From: Franzmannia pantelleriensis
Lineage (GTDB): Bacteria; Pseudomonadota; Gammaproteobacteria; Pseudomonadales; Halomonadaceae
Assembly (NCBI RefSeq): GCF_900102875.1
Contig: NZ_FNGH01000003.1
Span: 1 to 64,000 of the forward strand
DNA length: 64,000 bases
Reading direction: 5' to 3'
Below the pieces are notes generated by a model, which did no database searches, was not told the DNA's origin, and saw only the letters and a list, made by a program, of their open reading frames with translations. Shown piece by piece: positions 32,119 to 42,607 of this stretch; within the stretch, counting starts at the first letter, position 1, and the number at the start of each line of letters is the position of its first letter. Position numbers and translations under genes: made by a program.

Positions 32119-33096
32119 ATGCCAGCACCTAGACCCGCCAGCGCCCAGCCGGGCAATAGCCGCCAGATCGCCTTCCTGCTGCTGCCGGGGTTCTCGCTGC
32201 TGGCGCAGGCCTGCGCCCTGGAGCCGCTACAGGTGGCCAATCAGCTTGCCGGTGCGCGCCTCTATGTGCCGTCGACCTACGGTCTGGAGGCACGTGAGAT
32301 CCGCAGTGCCAGTGAACTCGGGCTGACCCCGCGCCATGCGGTGGGAGAGGACGACGGCGGTCTCGATATGCTGCTGGTGTGCGCGCCCAGTCCGCTGCCG
32401 CAGAGCCTGCCAGCGAAGGTATGCGACTGGCTCAAGCGCCTCGCCGGTCGCGGCGTGGTGCTGGGCGGGGTGGCCGGTGGCACCGAGGTGCTGGCCCGGG
32501 CCGGGGTGCTCGACGGCTACCGTGCGACCCTGCCATGGCAGCGCTTCGACGCCTTCGCCCGCGACTACCCGCGGGTCAACCTCTCCCAGCAGCTGTTCGA
32601 GATCGACCGCGACCGACTGACCTGCGGCGGCGGCACCGCGGCGATGGACATGATGATGACGCTGATCGGCCAGCACCACGGCCAGCGACTCGCCGAGCGG
32701 GTCTCGGAGCACTTCGTCTGCGAGCGCATTCGCCCCGGCGATGAGCCCCAGCACGTGCCGTTGCGCTCGCGGCTGGGGCATGCGCCGCAGAGCCTGGTCG
32801 AGGCGGTCACGCTGATGGAGGCCAATATCGAGGAGCCGCTGACCACCCATGAGCTGGCCGAGCACCTGGGCATATCGCGGCGCCAGCTCGAGCGGCTGTT
32901 CAAGAAGTACCTGCAGGCGGTGCCCAGCCGCTACTATCTGGACCTACGTCTGCAGGAGGCGCGCAAGCTGCTGCGCGAATCCGACCGCGCGGTGGGCGAT
33001 ATCGCGCTGCTGACCGGCTTCTCGTCCGGCGCGCACTTCTCCACCGCCTATCGCAACCACTTCGGCATGACCCCGCGCGAGGAGCGCCTGGTCTGA
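32119..33096 (+). CDS. argR: ArgR-like AraC/GlxA-family regulator
   Basis: A 325-residue regulator with an N-terminal GATase1-like domain (about 15-190: IAFLLLPGFSLLAQACALEPL and the GGVAGGTEVLARAG turn) and a C-terminal AraC DNA-binding domain (about 225-322). The stretch LMEANIEEPLTTHELAEHLG, then ISRRQLERLFKKYL and VPSRYYLDLRLQEAR closely resembles ArgR of Pseudomonas aeruginosa, which activates arginine catabolism. The AST operon begins 1.7 kb downstream, supporting that role. ATG 32119 is the start that fits homologues; the longer frame reads through the upstream terminator. Confidence 0.75.
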   Translation: MPAPRPASAQPGNSRQIAFLLLPGFSLLAQACALEPLQVANQLAGARLYVPSTYGLEAREIRSASELGLTPRHAVGEDDGGLDMLLVCAPSPLPQSLPAKVCDWLKRLAGRGVVLGGVAGGTEVLARAGVLDGYRATLPWQRFDAFARDYPRVNLSQQLFEIDRDRLTCGGGTAAMDMMMTLIGQHHGQRLAERVSEHFVCERIRPGDEPQHVPLRSRLGHAPQSLVEAVTLMEANIEEPLTTHELAEHLGISRRQLERLFKKYLQAVPSRYYLDLRLQEARKLLRESDRAVGDIALLTGFSSGAHFSTAYRNHFGMTPREERLV

Positions 33097-33138
33097 GCGA
33101 GCGCAGGCAGTTTTCAGGGAAAGCTAAAGGAGGCGCCT

Positions 33139-34026
33139 ATTCGCGCGCTACGCCCCCATCTATTTTTGCTGCTGGTGGCGGCAATCTTCGCCGGCAATAT
33201 CCTGGTCGGCAAGGCGCTGGCGGGCCTGCCGCCGTTTACCATCTCGCTGGGCCGGGTCTTTATCGCGCTGCTGATCATGCTGCCGCTGGGCTGGCATCAG
33301 GCGCGCCGCGGCTGGCCGTTGTTTCGCGAGCACTGGCGGCCGCTGGTGGGGCTGGCGCTGACCGGGGTAGCGTTCTTCAATGCGCTGATCTATGCCGCGC
33401 TCAACTTCACCAGCGCGACCAACGTGGCGATTCTCGAGAGCATGATTCCGGTAGTGACATTGCTGTTCAGCGTGGCACTGCTCGGCGAGCGCTTCCGCGT
33501 CGTGCAGTGGCTGGGGGTGGCGCTGTCGCTGGCCGGTGCGGTGACGGTGATCACCGCCGGCCAGCAGGGGCCGGCCCTCGCCGGCGGGATCAACCCCGGC
33601 GATGCCATCATGCTGCTGGCGGTGCTGGTGTGGGTAGGCTATTCACTGCTGGTCAAGACGCATATGGCGCGCTTTCCGCGCTACGGTGGCCTGCTGGTGA
33701 TGCTGGTGATCGCCAACCTGGCGCTGGCGCCGATCGCCTTGTTCGAAGGCGCCGCCCAGCAGCTGCCGCAGTTGAGCGGCAACCAGCTGCTGGGCCTGGC
33801 CTACCTGGGCATTTTCCCCTCGGTGGTGGCGCTGCTGCTCTACAACAGCGCGCTGGCCGACATCGGCCCGACCCGAGCGGCGATCTACCTCAACCTGCTG
33901 CCGGTATTCACCATGCTCGGCGCCTGGCTGTGGCTCGACGAGCAGATCGTGGCGCTGCAGGTGTTGGCCAGCGCGGTGGTCATCGTCGGGGTGTGGTTAA
34001 CCATCGCGCCGCAGAGAGCGTCCTGA
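33139..34026 (+). CDS. EamA-family (DMT) exporter with apparent ATT start
   Basis: A ten-helix drug/metabolite transporter made of two EamA repeats, about 295 residues. A strong AAAGGAGG site (33126-33132) is followed six bases later not by ATG but by ATT at 33139, in frame with RALRPHLFLLLVAAIFAGN, which is exactly the expected N-terminus and first helix. The next in-frame start, TTG 33166, would have no ribosome site and would clip the first helix. So the gene either starts at a rare ATT or has a point change in its start. The substrate is unknown. Confidence 0.75.
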   Translation: MRALRPHLFLLLVAAIFAGNILVGKALAGLPPFTISLGRVFIALLIMLPLGWHQARRGWPLFREHWRPLVGLALTGVAFFNALIYAALNFTSATNVAILESMIPVVTLLFSVALLGERFRVVQWLGVALSLAGAVTVITAGQQGPALAGGINPGDAIMLLAVLVWVGYSLLVKTHMARFPRYGGLLVMLVIANLALAPIALFEGAAQQLPQLSGNQLLGLAYLGIFPSVVALLLYNSALADIGPTRAAIYLNLLPVFTMLGAWLWLDEQIVALQVLASAVVIVGVWLTIAPQRAS

Positions 34027-34047
34027 ACTGGGCAGCGAGGCGGCTCG

Positions 34048-34665
34048 TTAGGCTTTGCTGGCCAACAGGGCGCGAAACAGCTCACCCATCATCACCGGCG
34101 TGTCGTGCTCGATGACGAAGCCGGCGTCTTCCAGCAGCGGCCGCGCCTGGCGGGTGATATCGGTGGCCAGCGCCGTGGTCAGCAGGTTCAGCGCTCGGCG
34201 GCCGACGCCGGCAGGGTGTGCATCGGGCTGGAACTTGTCCATCACGCACAGCTGACCGTCGTTGGCCAATACGCGGTGCGCCTCGGCCAGGCCGCGTGCC
34301 GGGTCCGGCATCACCGCCACGATCAGATGCATCACCACCACGTCGAAGTGGCCGTCGGGGTAGTCGAGGTCGGCGGCGTCCATGCTGTACGCGGCGACGT
34401 CGAGGTGTAGGTCCTCGGCGCGCCGCGCGATGCGCTTGACCATCGCCGGGGCCAGGTCGGTGGCGTGGATCTCGACGTTGCGCGGCAGGAAGGGCAGGTC
34501 GAGCCCGGTGCCGGCGCCCACCAGCAGCACCCGCATGCCGGGCGTCCAGGTCACCTGTTCCAGCGACTGGCGCCGGGCGCGGCGAAAGGCCCGCCCGGCG
34601 ACCAGATCGTAGATCGGCGCATAGAGGCTGTAGCGCAGCCGGTTCCAGGCGGTGGTGTTGAGCAT
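34048..34665 (-). CDS. Class I SAM-dependent methyltransferase
   Basis: A 205-residue methyltransferase. The AdoMet loop is VLLVGAGTGLDLPFLP (about 47-62), followed by the acidic residue in IHATDLAPAMV and the motif DGHFDVVVMHLIVAVMPDP. The opening RLRYSLYAPIYDLVAGRAF resembles UbiE/PmtA-like phospholipid N-methyltransferases, so a lipid or quinone substrate is possible. ATG 34665, with GAGGGCG upstream, is chosen. It is convergent with the exporter gene. Confidence 0.82.
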   Translation of the reverse strand: MLNTTAWNRLRYSLYAPIYDLVAGRAFRRARRQSLEQVTWTPGMRVLLVGAGTGLDLPFLPRNVEIHATDLAPAMVKRIARRAEDLHLDVAAYSMDAADLDYPDGHFDVVVMHLIVAVMPDPARGLAEAHRVLANDGQLCVMDKFQPDAHPAGVGRRALNLLTTALATDITRQARPLLEDAGFVIEHDTPVMMGELFRALLASKA

Positions 34666-34738
34666 GATGGCGCCCTCGCGCATGCGGACTCTGAGCGTTA
34701 GTCTAACCGCTTTTCATAATTCGCCGTCCCATTGCTGA

Positions 34739-36019
<1,281 letters not shown>

Positions 36020-36069
36020 GCCAGGTGTCCACCCGCGATGCTTCAATGCCCCGTTCAGGAGGACACGCC

Positions 36070-37134
36070 ATGCTGGTCGTTCGTCCCGCTCGTCCGGCGG
36101 ACCTGCCGGCCCTGGAGCGCCTGGCCGGCAGCGCCACGCCGCGCCTGACCAACCTGCCGGCGCATCGCGACCGCCTCGAGGAGCGCATCACCCGCTCCCA
36201 GCGCGCCTTCAGTCGCGAGGTGGAGTTTCCCGGCGATGAGCACTACACCTTCGTGCTCGAGGATCGCGAGCGCGGCGAAGTGGTAGGCACTGCCACCATC
36301 CGCGCTCAGGCCGGGGCCAACGAGGCCTACTACACCTATCGCCAGGAGACCCTGATTCACGCCTCGCAGCAGCTCAACGTGCGCCGTGAGGTGCAGACCC
36401 TGTCGCTGTCCCACGAGGTTTCCGAGGCGACCCTGCTGTGCGCGCTGTCGCTGGACCCCCGCTATCAGGGCACCAGCGCCATGAGCCTGCTGCGCCGCGC
36501 ACGGCTGATGTTCATCGCCCAGTACCCGGAGCGCTTCGCCGAGATCCTCGCCGTGGCCTTTCCCGGCTATCTCGACGGCGACGGTGAGTCGCCGTTCTGG
36601 AACAGCGTCGGCCGCCACTTCTTCGTGCGTGGCTACCAGGAGATGAATCACATCGCGGGGGTGCGCTCGAAGAGCTTCATCGCCGAGGTGATGCCGCAGT
36701 TTCCGCTCTATCTGCCGCTGCTCACGCCTCAGGCGCGGGCCGCCATCGGCCGTGAGCATCCGGACCACGAGCCGGCGCTGGAGGAGATGCTGGCCGAGGG
36801 CTTCGTACGCTCGCGGCATGTCGATATCTTCGACGCCGGGCCGGTGGTCAAGGCCGAGCGCACGCATCTCGAGTCGTTCCGTCGCGCGGCCTGGCATCCG
36901 GTGCGGGTGCGGCCGGCGCACACCCTGCCCGACGCCGAACCGGCGATGATTGCCAACCAGCAGCTTGGCGACTTCCGCTGCGTGGTGGCGCGCTATGCGC
37001 TGTCGCCCACCGGACAGCTGATGCTGTCGCCGGAGCATGCCGAGATTCTCGGCGTGGAGGAGGGGCGCGCGGTACTGGCCGCTCCCCTGGCGTTGCCCGC
37101 CGCCATCGATGCACTCGACGAGGGAGAACTGTGA
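36070..37134 (+). CDS. astA: AstA/AruF: arginine N-succinyltransferase, first subunit
   Basis: A 354-residue AstA-family acyltransferase that transfers succinyl from succinyl-CoA to arginine, the first AST step. Seen are VVRPARPADLPALERLA at the start, YTYRQETLIHAS and QTLSLSHEVSEATLLCALSLDP in the acyl-CoA-binding core, and SKSFIAEVMPQFPLYLPLL. ATG 36070 follows a perfect AGGAGG and is preferred to an upstream frame overlapping astC. As in Pseudomonas aruF-aruG, a second AstA copy follows and the two are expected to form a heteromer. Confidence 0.9.
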   Translation: MLVVRPARPADLPALERLAGSATPRLTNLPAHRDRLEERITRSQRAFSREVEFPGDEHYTFVLEDRERGEVVGTATIRAQAGANEAYYTYRQETLIHASQQLNVRREVQTLSLSHEVSEATLLCALSLDPRYQGTSAMSLLRRARLMFIAQYPERFAEILAVAFPGYLDGDGESPFWNSVGRHFFVRGYQEMNHIAGVRSKSFIAEVMPQFPLYLPLLTPQARAAIGREHPDHEPALEEMLAEGFVRSRHVDIFDAGPVVKAERTHLESFRRAAWHPVRVRPAHTLPDAEPAMIANQQLGDFRCVVARYALSPTGQLMLSPEHAEILGVEEGRAVLAAPLALPAAIDALDEGEL

Positions 37135-38150
37135 TGCGCATTCGTCCGATTGCCCGCGGCGACCTCGACGGCCTCCAGGCGCTGGCCCAGCAGACCGGGG
37201 TGGGATTCACCTCGCTGCCCGACAACCGCGACTTTCTGGCCAGCAAGATCGAACTGGCAGCACGTGCCTTCGAGGAGCGCACGCCGGTAGATGACCGGCT
37301 GTACTTCTTCGTGCTCGAGGACGACGCCAGCGGTGAGCTGGCGGGCTGCTGCGCCATCGAGGGCCAGGTCGGCCGCGAGGTGCCGTTCTACAACTACCGG
37401 CTGGGCACCCTGGCGCACTCCTCGGTGCAGCTCGACCTGCACCGCACCATCGATACGCTGTTCTTGAGCTCAGATCATACCGGCGACGCCGAGGTGTGTT
37501 CGCTCTACCTGCGCCCGGAGTACCGTCGCCACCGCAACGGCGCGTTGCTCTCCAAGGCGCGCTGGCTGTTCATGGCGCAGTTCCGCGATCGCTTCCCGGC
37601 CAAGGTGCTGGCCGAGATGCGCGGGGTCTTCAACGAGGCCGGCATCAGCCCGTTCTGGGAGTGCCTCGGCAGCCACTTCTTCCCCATGGACTTCAACGAG
37701 GCCGACCGCCTGACGGGGCTGGGGCAAAAGAGCTTCATCGGCGAGCTGATGCCCAAGTTCCCGATCTACACCACCTTCATGACCGAGGAGGCGCGTGCCT
37801 GCATCGGCCAGGTCCACGAGCACACCCGCCCGGCGCTGGAGATGCTCAAGAAGGAGGGCATGCGCTGGGAGGGTTATATCGACATCTTCGACGGAGGGCC
37901 CACCGTGGAGGCCTATATCGACGATGTGCGCGCGATACGTGACTCGCGATTGTGCCAGGTCGAGGTCGCCTCGCAGGCCGCCGGCAGCGAACGCCCCACC
38001 TGGCTGGTCTCGACCACCGACATGCTCGACTTCCGCGCCGCCTGGGTGGGCCGCGGCCCCGACGAGAACGGGGTGATCGTTCTTACCGAGGAGGAGGCGC
38101 GCCGACTGGAAGTCGGGGCGGGCGATTCCCTCCGTCTACTCGAAACCTAG
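37134..38150 (+). CDS. astA: AstA/AruG: arginine N-succinyltransferase, second subunit
   Basis: A 338-residue paralogue of the preceding gene. It shares YNYRLGTLAHSS, SLYLRPEYRRHRNGALLSKAR, the FPMDFNEAD segment and QKSFIGELMPKFPIYTTFM with the family. ATG 37134 overlaps the stop of the first subunit by one base (TGATG), so translation is coupled. It corresponds to the beta subunit (AruG) of Pseudomonas. Confidence 0.9.
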   Translation: MRIRPIARGDLDGLQALAQQTGVGFTSLPDNRDFLASKIELAARAFEERTPVDDRLYFFVLEDDASGELAGCCAIEGQVGREVPFYNYRLGTLAHSSVQLDLHRTIDTLFLSSDHTGDAEVCSLYLRPEYRRHRNGALLSKARWLFMAQFRDRFPAKVLAEMRGVFNEAGISPFWECLGSHFFPMDFNEADRLTGLGQKSFIGELMPKFPIYTTFMTEEARACIGQVHEHTRPALEMLKKEGMRWEGYIDIFDGGPTVEAYIDDVRAIRDSRLCQVEVASQAAGSERPTWLVSTTDMLDFRAAWVGRGPDENGVIVLTEEEARRLEVGAGDSLRLLET

Positions 38151-38153
38151 GAG

Positions 38154-39629
38154 ATGAACATGCAAGCCAAGCAGCAATTGCTGATCGGCGGTGCCTGGGT
38201 CGACGGCGACGCGGAGCGGTTCGCCAAGCTCGACCCGGTGTCACACCAGGAACTCTGGCAGGGCGCCAGCGCCCGCGATGCCCAGGTCGAGGCCGCCGTG
38301 GCGGCGGCCAGGCAAGCCTTCCCCGGCTGGGCGCGCACGTCCTTCGCTGAGCGCCAGGCGCTGGTCGAGCGCTTCCGCGGCGTGCTCGAGAGCCACCGCG
38401 AGGATCTGGCCACCGCCATTGCCGGCGAGACCGGCAAGCCGCTGTGGGAGGCGCGCACCGAGGTCGGCGCCATGATCGGCAAGGTAGGGCTGTCGGTCCG
38501 CGCCTATGAAGAGCGTACCGGTGAGCGCCAGCGTGACCTGGGCGATGCCCGGGCGGTACTGCGTCATCGTCCGCATGGGGTGATGGCGGTGTTCGGCCCC
38601 TACAACTTCCCCGGGCATCTGCCCAATGGCCACATGGTGCCGGCGCTGCTGGCCGGTAACACGGTGGTCTTCAAGCCCAGCGAGCAGACCCCGCTTACCG
38701 CCGACCTGGTGCTGCAGTGCTGGTGCGAGGCGGGGCTCCCCGCGGGCGTGATCAACCTGGTGCAGGGCGCCGCGCCGGTGGGCCAGGCGCTGGCCGCCAG
38801 CCGTGACATCGACGGCCTGCTGTTTACCGGCAGCGCGAAGGTAGGTGGCCTGCTGCACCAGCAGTTTGCCGGCCAGTTGGACAAGATTCTTGCGCTGGAG
38901 CTGGGTGGCAATAACCCGCTGGTGGTCAGGGACGTCCCCGACCAGGACGCCGCGGTGCTGACCATCCTGCAGTCGGCGTTTCTCTCCGGCGGCCAGCGCT
39001 GCACCTGCGCGCGTCGGTTGATGGTGCCTCAGGGCGAGGTCGGCGACCGGCTGCTCGAGGCGCTGGTCTCGGCCATCGACAAGCTCAGGGTCGGCGGCCA
39101 GTTCAGCGAACCGGCGCCGTTCTACGGCGGGCTGGTCAGCGTCGCCGCCGCCGACGGCCTGCTCAAGGCTCAGGATGACCTGGAGGCGCTGGGTGGCACG
39201 GTGTTGTCGCGCATGCGCCGCGTCGAGGACAATACCAGCCTGCTGAGCCCGGCGCTGATCGACGTCACCGGCCTCGCGCTGCCCGACGAGGAGCACTTCG
39301 GGCCGCTGTTGAAGGTATACCGTTATAAAGACTGGGGCGAAGCGGTCACTATCGCCAATGACACTCGCTACGGCCTATCCGCCGGGCTGATCGGCGGCAG
39401 CCGCGACGACTGGGACGACTTCCTGCTGCGCATCCGCGCCGGCATCAATAACTGGAATCGTCAGACCACCGGTGCCTCCGGCGACGCACCTTTCGGCGGC
39501 GTAGGCGATAGCGGCAACCATCGCCCCAGCGCCTACTATGCAGCCGACTACTGCGCCTATCCGGTGGCCTCGATGGAGAGCGAGGATCTGCACCTTCCCG
39601 ACCAGCTGCCGCCGGGGGTGGTGCTATGA
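38154..39629 (+). CDS. astD: AstD: succinylglutamic semialdehyde dehydrogenase
   Basis: A 491-residue aldehyde dehydrogenase that oxidises succinylglutamate semialdehyde with NAD, the fourth AST step. Diagnostic stretches are [19 protein letters not shown], the catalytic Glu in [12 protein letters not shown] and the catalytic Cys in [15 protein letters not shown]. The protein begins [12 protein letters not shown], as in AstD. It starts three bases after the second astA and overlaps astB by four bases (ATGA). Confidence 0.94.
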   Translation: MNMQAKQQLLIGGAWVDGDAERFAKLDPVSHQELWQGASARDAQVEAAVAAARQAFPGWARTSFAERQALVERFRGVLESHREDLATAIAGETGKPLWEARTEVGAMIGKVGLSVRAYEERTGERQRDLGDARAVLRHRPHGVMAVFGPYNFPGHLPNGHMVPALLAGNTVVFKPSEQTPLTADLVLQCWCEAGLPAGVINLVQGAAPVGQALAASRDIDGLLFTGSAKVGGLLHQQFAGQLDKILALELGGNNPLVVRDVPDQDAAVLTILQSAFLSGGQRCTCARRLMVPQGEVGDRLLEALVSAIDKLRVGGQFSEPAPFYGGLVSVAAADGLLKAQDDLEALGGTVLSRMRRVEDNTSLLSPALIDVTGLALPDEEHFGPLLKVYRYKDWGEAVTIANDTRYGLSAGLIGGSRDDWDDFLLRIRAGINNWNRQTTGASGDAPFGGVGDSGNHRPSAYYAADYCAYPVASMESEDLHLPDQLPPGVVL

Positions 39630-40987
39630 GCGAGTCCGTGACTCTGGGCTATCGTGAGGTCAACTTCGACGGCCTGGTCGGCCCCACCCACAACTACTCC
39701 GGCCTGGCGCTGGGCAACGTGGCCTCGATGAGCCACGGCGGGCTGGTCTCCAACCCCCGTGAGGGGGCGCTGCAGGGGCTGGCCAAGATGAAGTCGCTGC
39801 TCGATGCCGGCTTCGCCCAGGGCGTGCTGCCCCCTCAGCAGCGCCCCGACCTGGGCGCGCTGCGCGCGCTGGGCTTCAGCGGCACGCCCCACGAGGTGCT
39901 GACCCGCGCCGCCCGCGAGGCGCCGCAGCTGCTGCGCGCGGTGTGTTCGGCGTCGAGCATGTGGACCGCCAATGCTGGCACCGTAACGCCGAGCGTCGAT
40001 GCCCCCGACGGCCGGACGCACTTCACCCCGGCCAACCTGCAGTCGAGCTTCCACCGCTACTTGGAGCCGGAGACCACCGGCCGCGTGCTGGCGGCGATCT
40101 TCCATGATCCGCACCACTTTGCCCACCACTCGGTGCTGCCGGCGACCCCGGCGTTTTCCGACGAGGGCGCGGCCAATCACACCCGTTTGTGCGCCTCCCA
40201 TGGTGAGCCAGGCGTGCACCTGTTCGTCTATGGCCGCCAGGCCTTCGGCGGCGATCCCGCCCATGAGCCCAAGCGCTACCCGGCGCGCCAGACCCTCGAG
40301 GCCAGCCAGGCGGTGGCCCGCCAGCACGGCCTCAGCGAGGCCCAGACGGTGTTCGCCCAGCAGCACCCCGAGGCCATCGACGCCGGCGTCTTCCACAATG
40401 ACGTGATCGCGGTGGGCAACGGCCCCGTGCTGCTCTATCACGAGATGGCGTTCCGCGACGAACAGGCGACCCTCGACGCGCTGCGCACCAAAATGGCCAC
40501 GCCGCTGATTCCGGTTCGGGTGCCGGTCGAGGCGGTCAGCATGGACGATGCGGTTTCTTCCTACCTGTTCAACTCGCAGCTGCTCTCGCATTCCGACGGC
40601 TCGATGACCCTGGTGGTGCCCGGCGAGTGCCAGGAGAACGACGCGGTGTGGCGCACCATCCAGGACCTGCTGCTGGCGGGCCACAATCCCATCGGTGAGG
40701 TGCTGGTCAAGGACGTCAAGCAGAGCATGCGCAACGGCGGCGGCCCCGCCTGCCTGCGCCTGCGGGTGGCGCTCAGCGCCGCCGAGCGCCAAGCCCTCTC
40801 CGGCCGGGTGCTGCTCGACGACGCGCTCTACGCCGAACTCACCGCCTGGGTCGAGCACCACTACCGCGACCGCCTGGCGCCGGACGACCTCGCCGACCCA
40901 CAGCTCGCCGAGGAGACCCTTAGTGCGCTGGACGAACTGACGCAGATCTTGCAGATCGGCTCGGTGTATCCGTTTCAGTTGGGGTAA
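39626..40987 (+). CDS. astB: AstB: N-succinylarginine dihydrolase
   Basis: A 453-residue guanidine-modifying enzyme that turns succinylarginine into succinylornithine, ammonia and CO2, the second AST step. Visible are [20 protein letters not shown] at the start, [14 protein letters not shown], His and Glu residues in [10 protein letters not shown] and HEMAF, and the catalytic Cys in [17 protein letters not shown] near the C-terminus. It is the last gene of the operon; a strong terminator follows and astE (succinylglutamate desuccinylase) is not in the window. Confidence 0.94.
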   Translation: MSESVTLGYREVNFDGLVGPTHNYSGLALGNVASMSHGGLVSNPREGALQGLAKMKSLLDAGFAQGVLPPQQRPDLGALRALGFSGTPHEVLTRAAREAPQLLRAVCSASSMWTANAGTVTPSVDAPDGRTHFTPANLQSSFHRYLEPETTGRVLAAIFHDPHHFAHHSVLPATPAFSDEGAANHTRLCASHGEPGVHLFVYGRQAFGGDPAHEPKRYPARQTLEASQAVARQHGLSEAQTVFAQQHPEAIDAGVFHNDVIAVGNGPVLLYHEMAFRDEQATLDALRTKMATPLIPVRVPVEAVSMDDAVSSYLFNSQLLSHSDGSMTLVVPGECQENDAVWRTIQDLLLAGHNPIGEVLVKDVKQSMRNGGGPACLRLRVALSAAERQALSGRVLLDDALYAELTAWVEHHYRDRLAPDDLADPQLAEETLSALDELTQILQIGSVYPFQLG

Positions 40988-41005
40988 TACGCGATCGATC
41001 ATGAA

Positions 41006-41038
41006 GCCCCTGCCCGCCGACTGGCGGGCAGGGGCCTT
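41006..41038 (+). terminator. Rho-independent terminator of the AST operon
   Basis: GCCCCTGCCCGCC-GACT-GGCGGGCAGGGGC is a perfect 13-bp stem with a four-base loop, followed by CTTTG. It begins 19 bases after the astB stop. Confidence 0.85.
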
Positions 41039-41087
41039 TGTGGTTACCGTAAGGCACTCATGTATTGGTGGCCCCGGGAGCACCGAG

Positions 41088-41573
41088 ATGGCGGAAGCAG
41101 TGACGATCGAACGACTGAGGGCCGATTCGCCCCATGTTGCTATGGTGGCGGAGTGGACCCATGCCGCCTGGGGGCATCTCAATCCCGGCATGACCCTCAA
41201 TGACGCCATCGAACGCCTGCGCGGTGAGTGTGGTGCCGGCGGCGTGCCCTCGGTATTCGTCGCCATGTGCGACGACGTGCCGGTGGGCACGGCCAGCCTG
41301 GTAGTCGACGATATGAGCGACCGCCCCGACCTTTCCCCCTGGCTGGCCTCGGTCTTCGTGCCACCCGAGTGGCGCGGCCGTGGCATCGCCTCGTCGCTGG
41401 TGCAGCGGGTCGAGGCCGAGGCGCGGGAGGCAGGCATCGCCGTTTTTCATCTCTACACGCCGGATCAGCAGGCGCTCTACGGCCGGCTGGGCTGGGAGGC
41501 GGTTGAGGAGCGCGACTATCGCGGCGAAGCGGTGACGATCATGCGCCGCCGATTCGATGCAGACACTGCCTGA
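41088..41573 (+). CDS. GNAT-family N-acetyltransferase
   Basis: A 161-residue GNAT protein. The acetyl-CoA loop is VFVPPEWRGRGIASSLVQRV (about 87-106) and the following YTPDQQALYGRLGWE is the typical C-terminal motif. The substrate is unknown. ATG 41088 is chosen because the longer frame reads through the AST terminator. It lies just before, and in the same direction as, a LysR gene. Confidence 0.85.
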   Translation: MAEAVTIERLRADSPHVAMVAEWTHAAWGHLNPGMTLNDAIERLRGECGAGGVPSVFVAMCDDVPVGTASLVVDDMSDRPDLSPWLASVFVPPEWRGRGIASSLVQRVEAEAREAGIAVFHLYTPDQQALYGRLGWEAVEERDYRGEAVTIMRRRFDADTA

Positions 41574-41582
41574 GCGGGCACG

Positions 41583-42494
41583 ATGATGCACTGGCGAGCG
41601 CTACGCTACTTCGACACCGTGGCCCGCTGCCGTTCACTGCGGCAGGCGGCAGCGCAGCTGCATATCGCGCCGACTGCGATCAGCCGGCAGATTGACCTGC
41701 TCGAGCACCAGCTCGGCGCCCCGCTGATCGAGCGCGGTCCCAACGGCATCAGCCTCACCGCCGCGGGGGAGTTGCTGGCCGCCCAGGCCCAACGCACGCT
41801 GCGCGACCTCGAACGGGTCCAGGAGCATATTCACGACCTTAAGGGGCTGCGCACCGGCCGGGTCAGTCTGCAGGTGGCCGAGGGGGTGGTCGCGGGCCTG
41901 CTGACGCCGGCGCTGGCAGAGCTCAGTCGCCAGCATCCGCGGCTCGACTTCGATATCCACATCGCCAGCGCCGGCCAGATCGTCGAAGCGCTGCGCCGTG
42001 GCGACGCCGACATCGGCCTGGCCTTCTTCATGCCTCGCCATGACGACATCCTGCCTCTCGCCAGCGTCACCCTGGAACACCACGTGGTGATGGCGCCGAA
42101 CCACCCCCTGGCCGCGGCGAGCACGCTGCGTCTGGCCGATCTCGTCGAGCAGCCGCTGGCGCTGCCCGATGCGCGCTATGGCGTGCGCCAGGCCCTCGAC
42201 GCGGCGGCCCGTCAGCAGGACGTGAGGTTGACGCCGACCTTCCATGCCGCCTCCCTCGAGACCCAGAAGGCACTCGCCATGGCCGGCGTGGCGGTGCTGA
42301 TCCTGCCACCCATGGCGGTGGCGCGGGAGTGCCGGGCCGGGCAACTGGTGGGAATTCCCTTGCAGCATGGCGAGCTGCCGGGTGCGCGGGTCGACCTGTG
42401 CCTCTATCGTCATCGTCAGCGCAGTTTCGCCACCGAGGCGTGTCTGTCACTGCTGGCGGAACAGATCAATTGCCTCAACGTGCCATCGGCGTAG
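41583..42494 (+). CDS. LysR-family regulator
   Basis: A 303-residue LysR protein. The helix-turn-helix is at about 4-62 (ALRYFDTVARCRSLRQAAAQ, then APTAISRQIDLLEHQLGAPL). The effector domain shows RVSLQVAEGVVAGLLTPAL and GDADIGLAFFMP. It sits directly upstream of an amidase, a small membrane protein and an SSS symporter, all on the same strand, so it probably controls that set. The 113-base gap after it likely holds the promoter. Confidence 0.88.
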   Translation: MMHWRALRYFDTVARCRSLRQAAAQLHIAPTAISRQIDLLEHQLGAPLIERGPNGISLTAAGELLAAQAQRTLRDLERVQEHIHDLKGLRTGRVSLQVAEGVVAGLLTPALAELSRQHPRLDFDIHIASAGQIVEALRRGDADIGLAFFMPRHDDILPLASVTLEHHVVMAPNHPLAAASTLRLADLVEQPLALPDARYGVRQALDAAARQQDVRLTPTFHAASLETQKALAMAGVAVLILPPMAVARECRAGQLVGIPLQHGELPGARVDLCLYRHRQRSFATEACLSLLAEQINCLNVPSA

Positions 42495-42607
42495 TGGGCG
42501 TACGGGGTGCACACAAAATGTGGACGCACTGGCATCGCAATTGTGATAGCAGTGGGCACTACCCCGCGCCATGCTAAAGGCATCGATAACAATGCCAGAG
42601 AGATAGC

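Noticed and set aside
39557-41437. A 626-codon open frame on the minus strand across astB and the GNAT gene
   Set aside because: It is antisense to two well-recognised genes, spans a strong terminator and has the skewed composition of a shadow frame.
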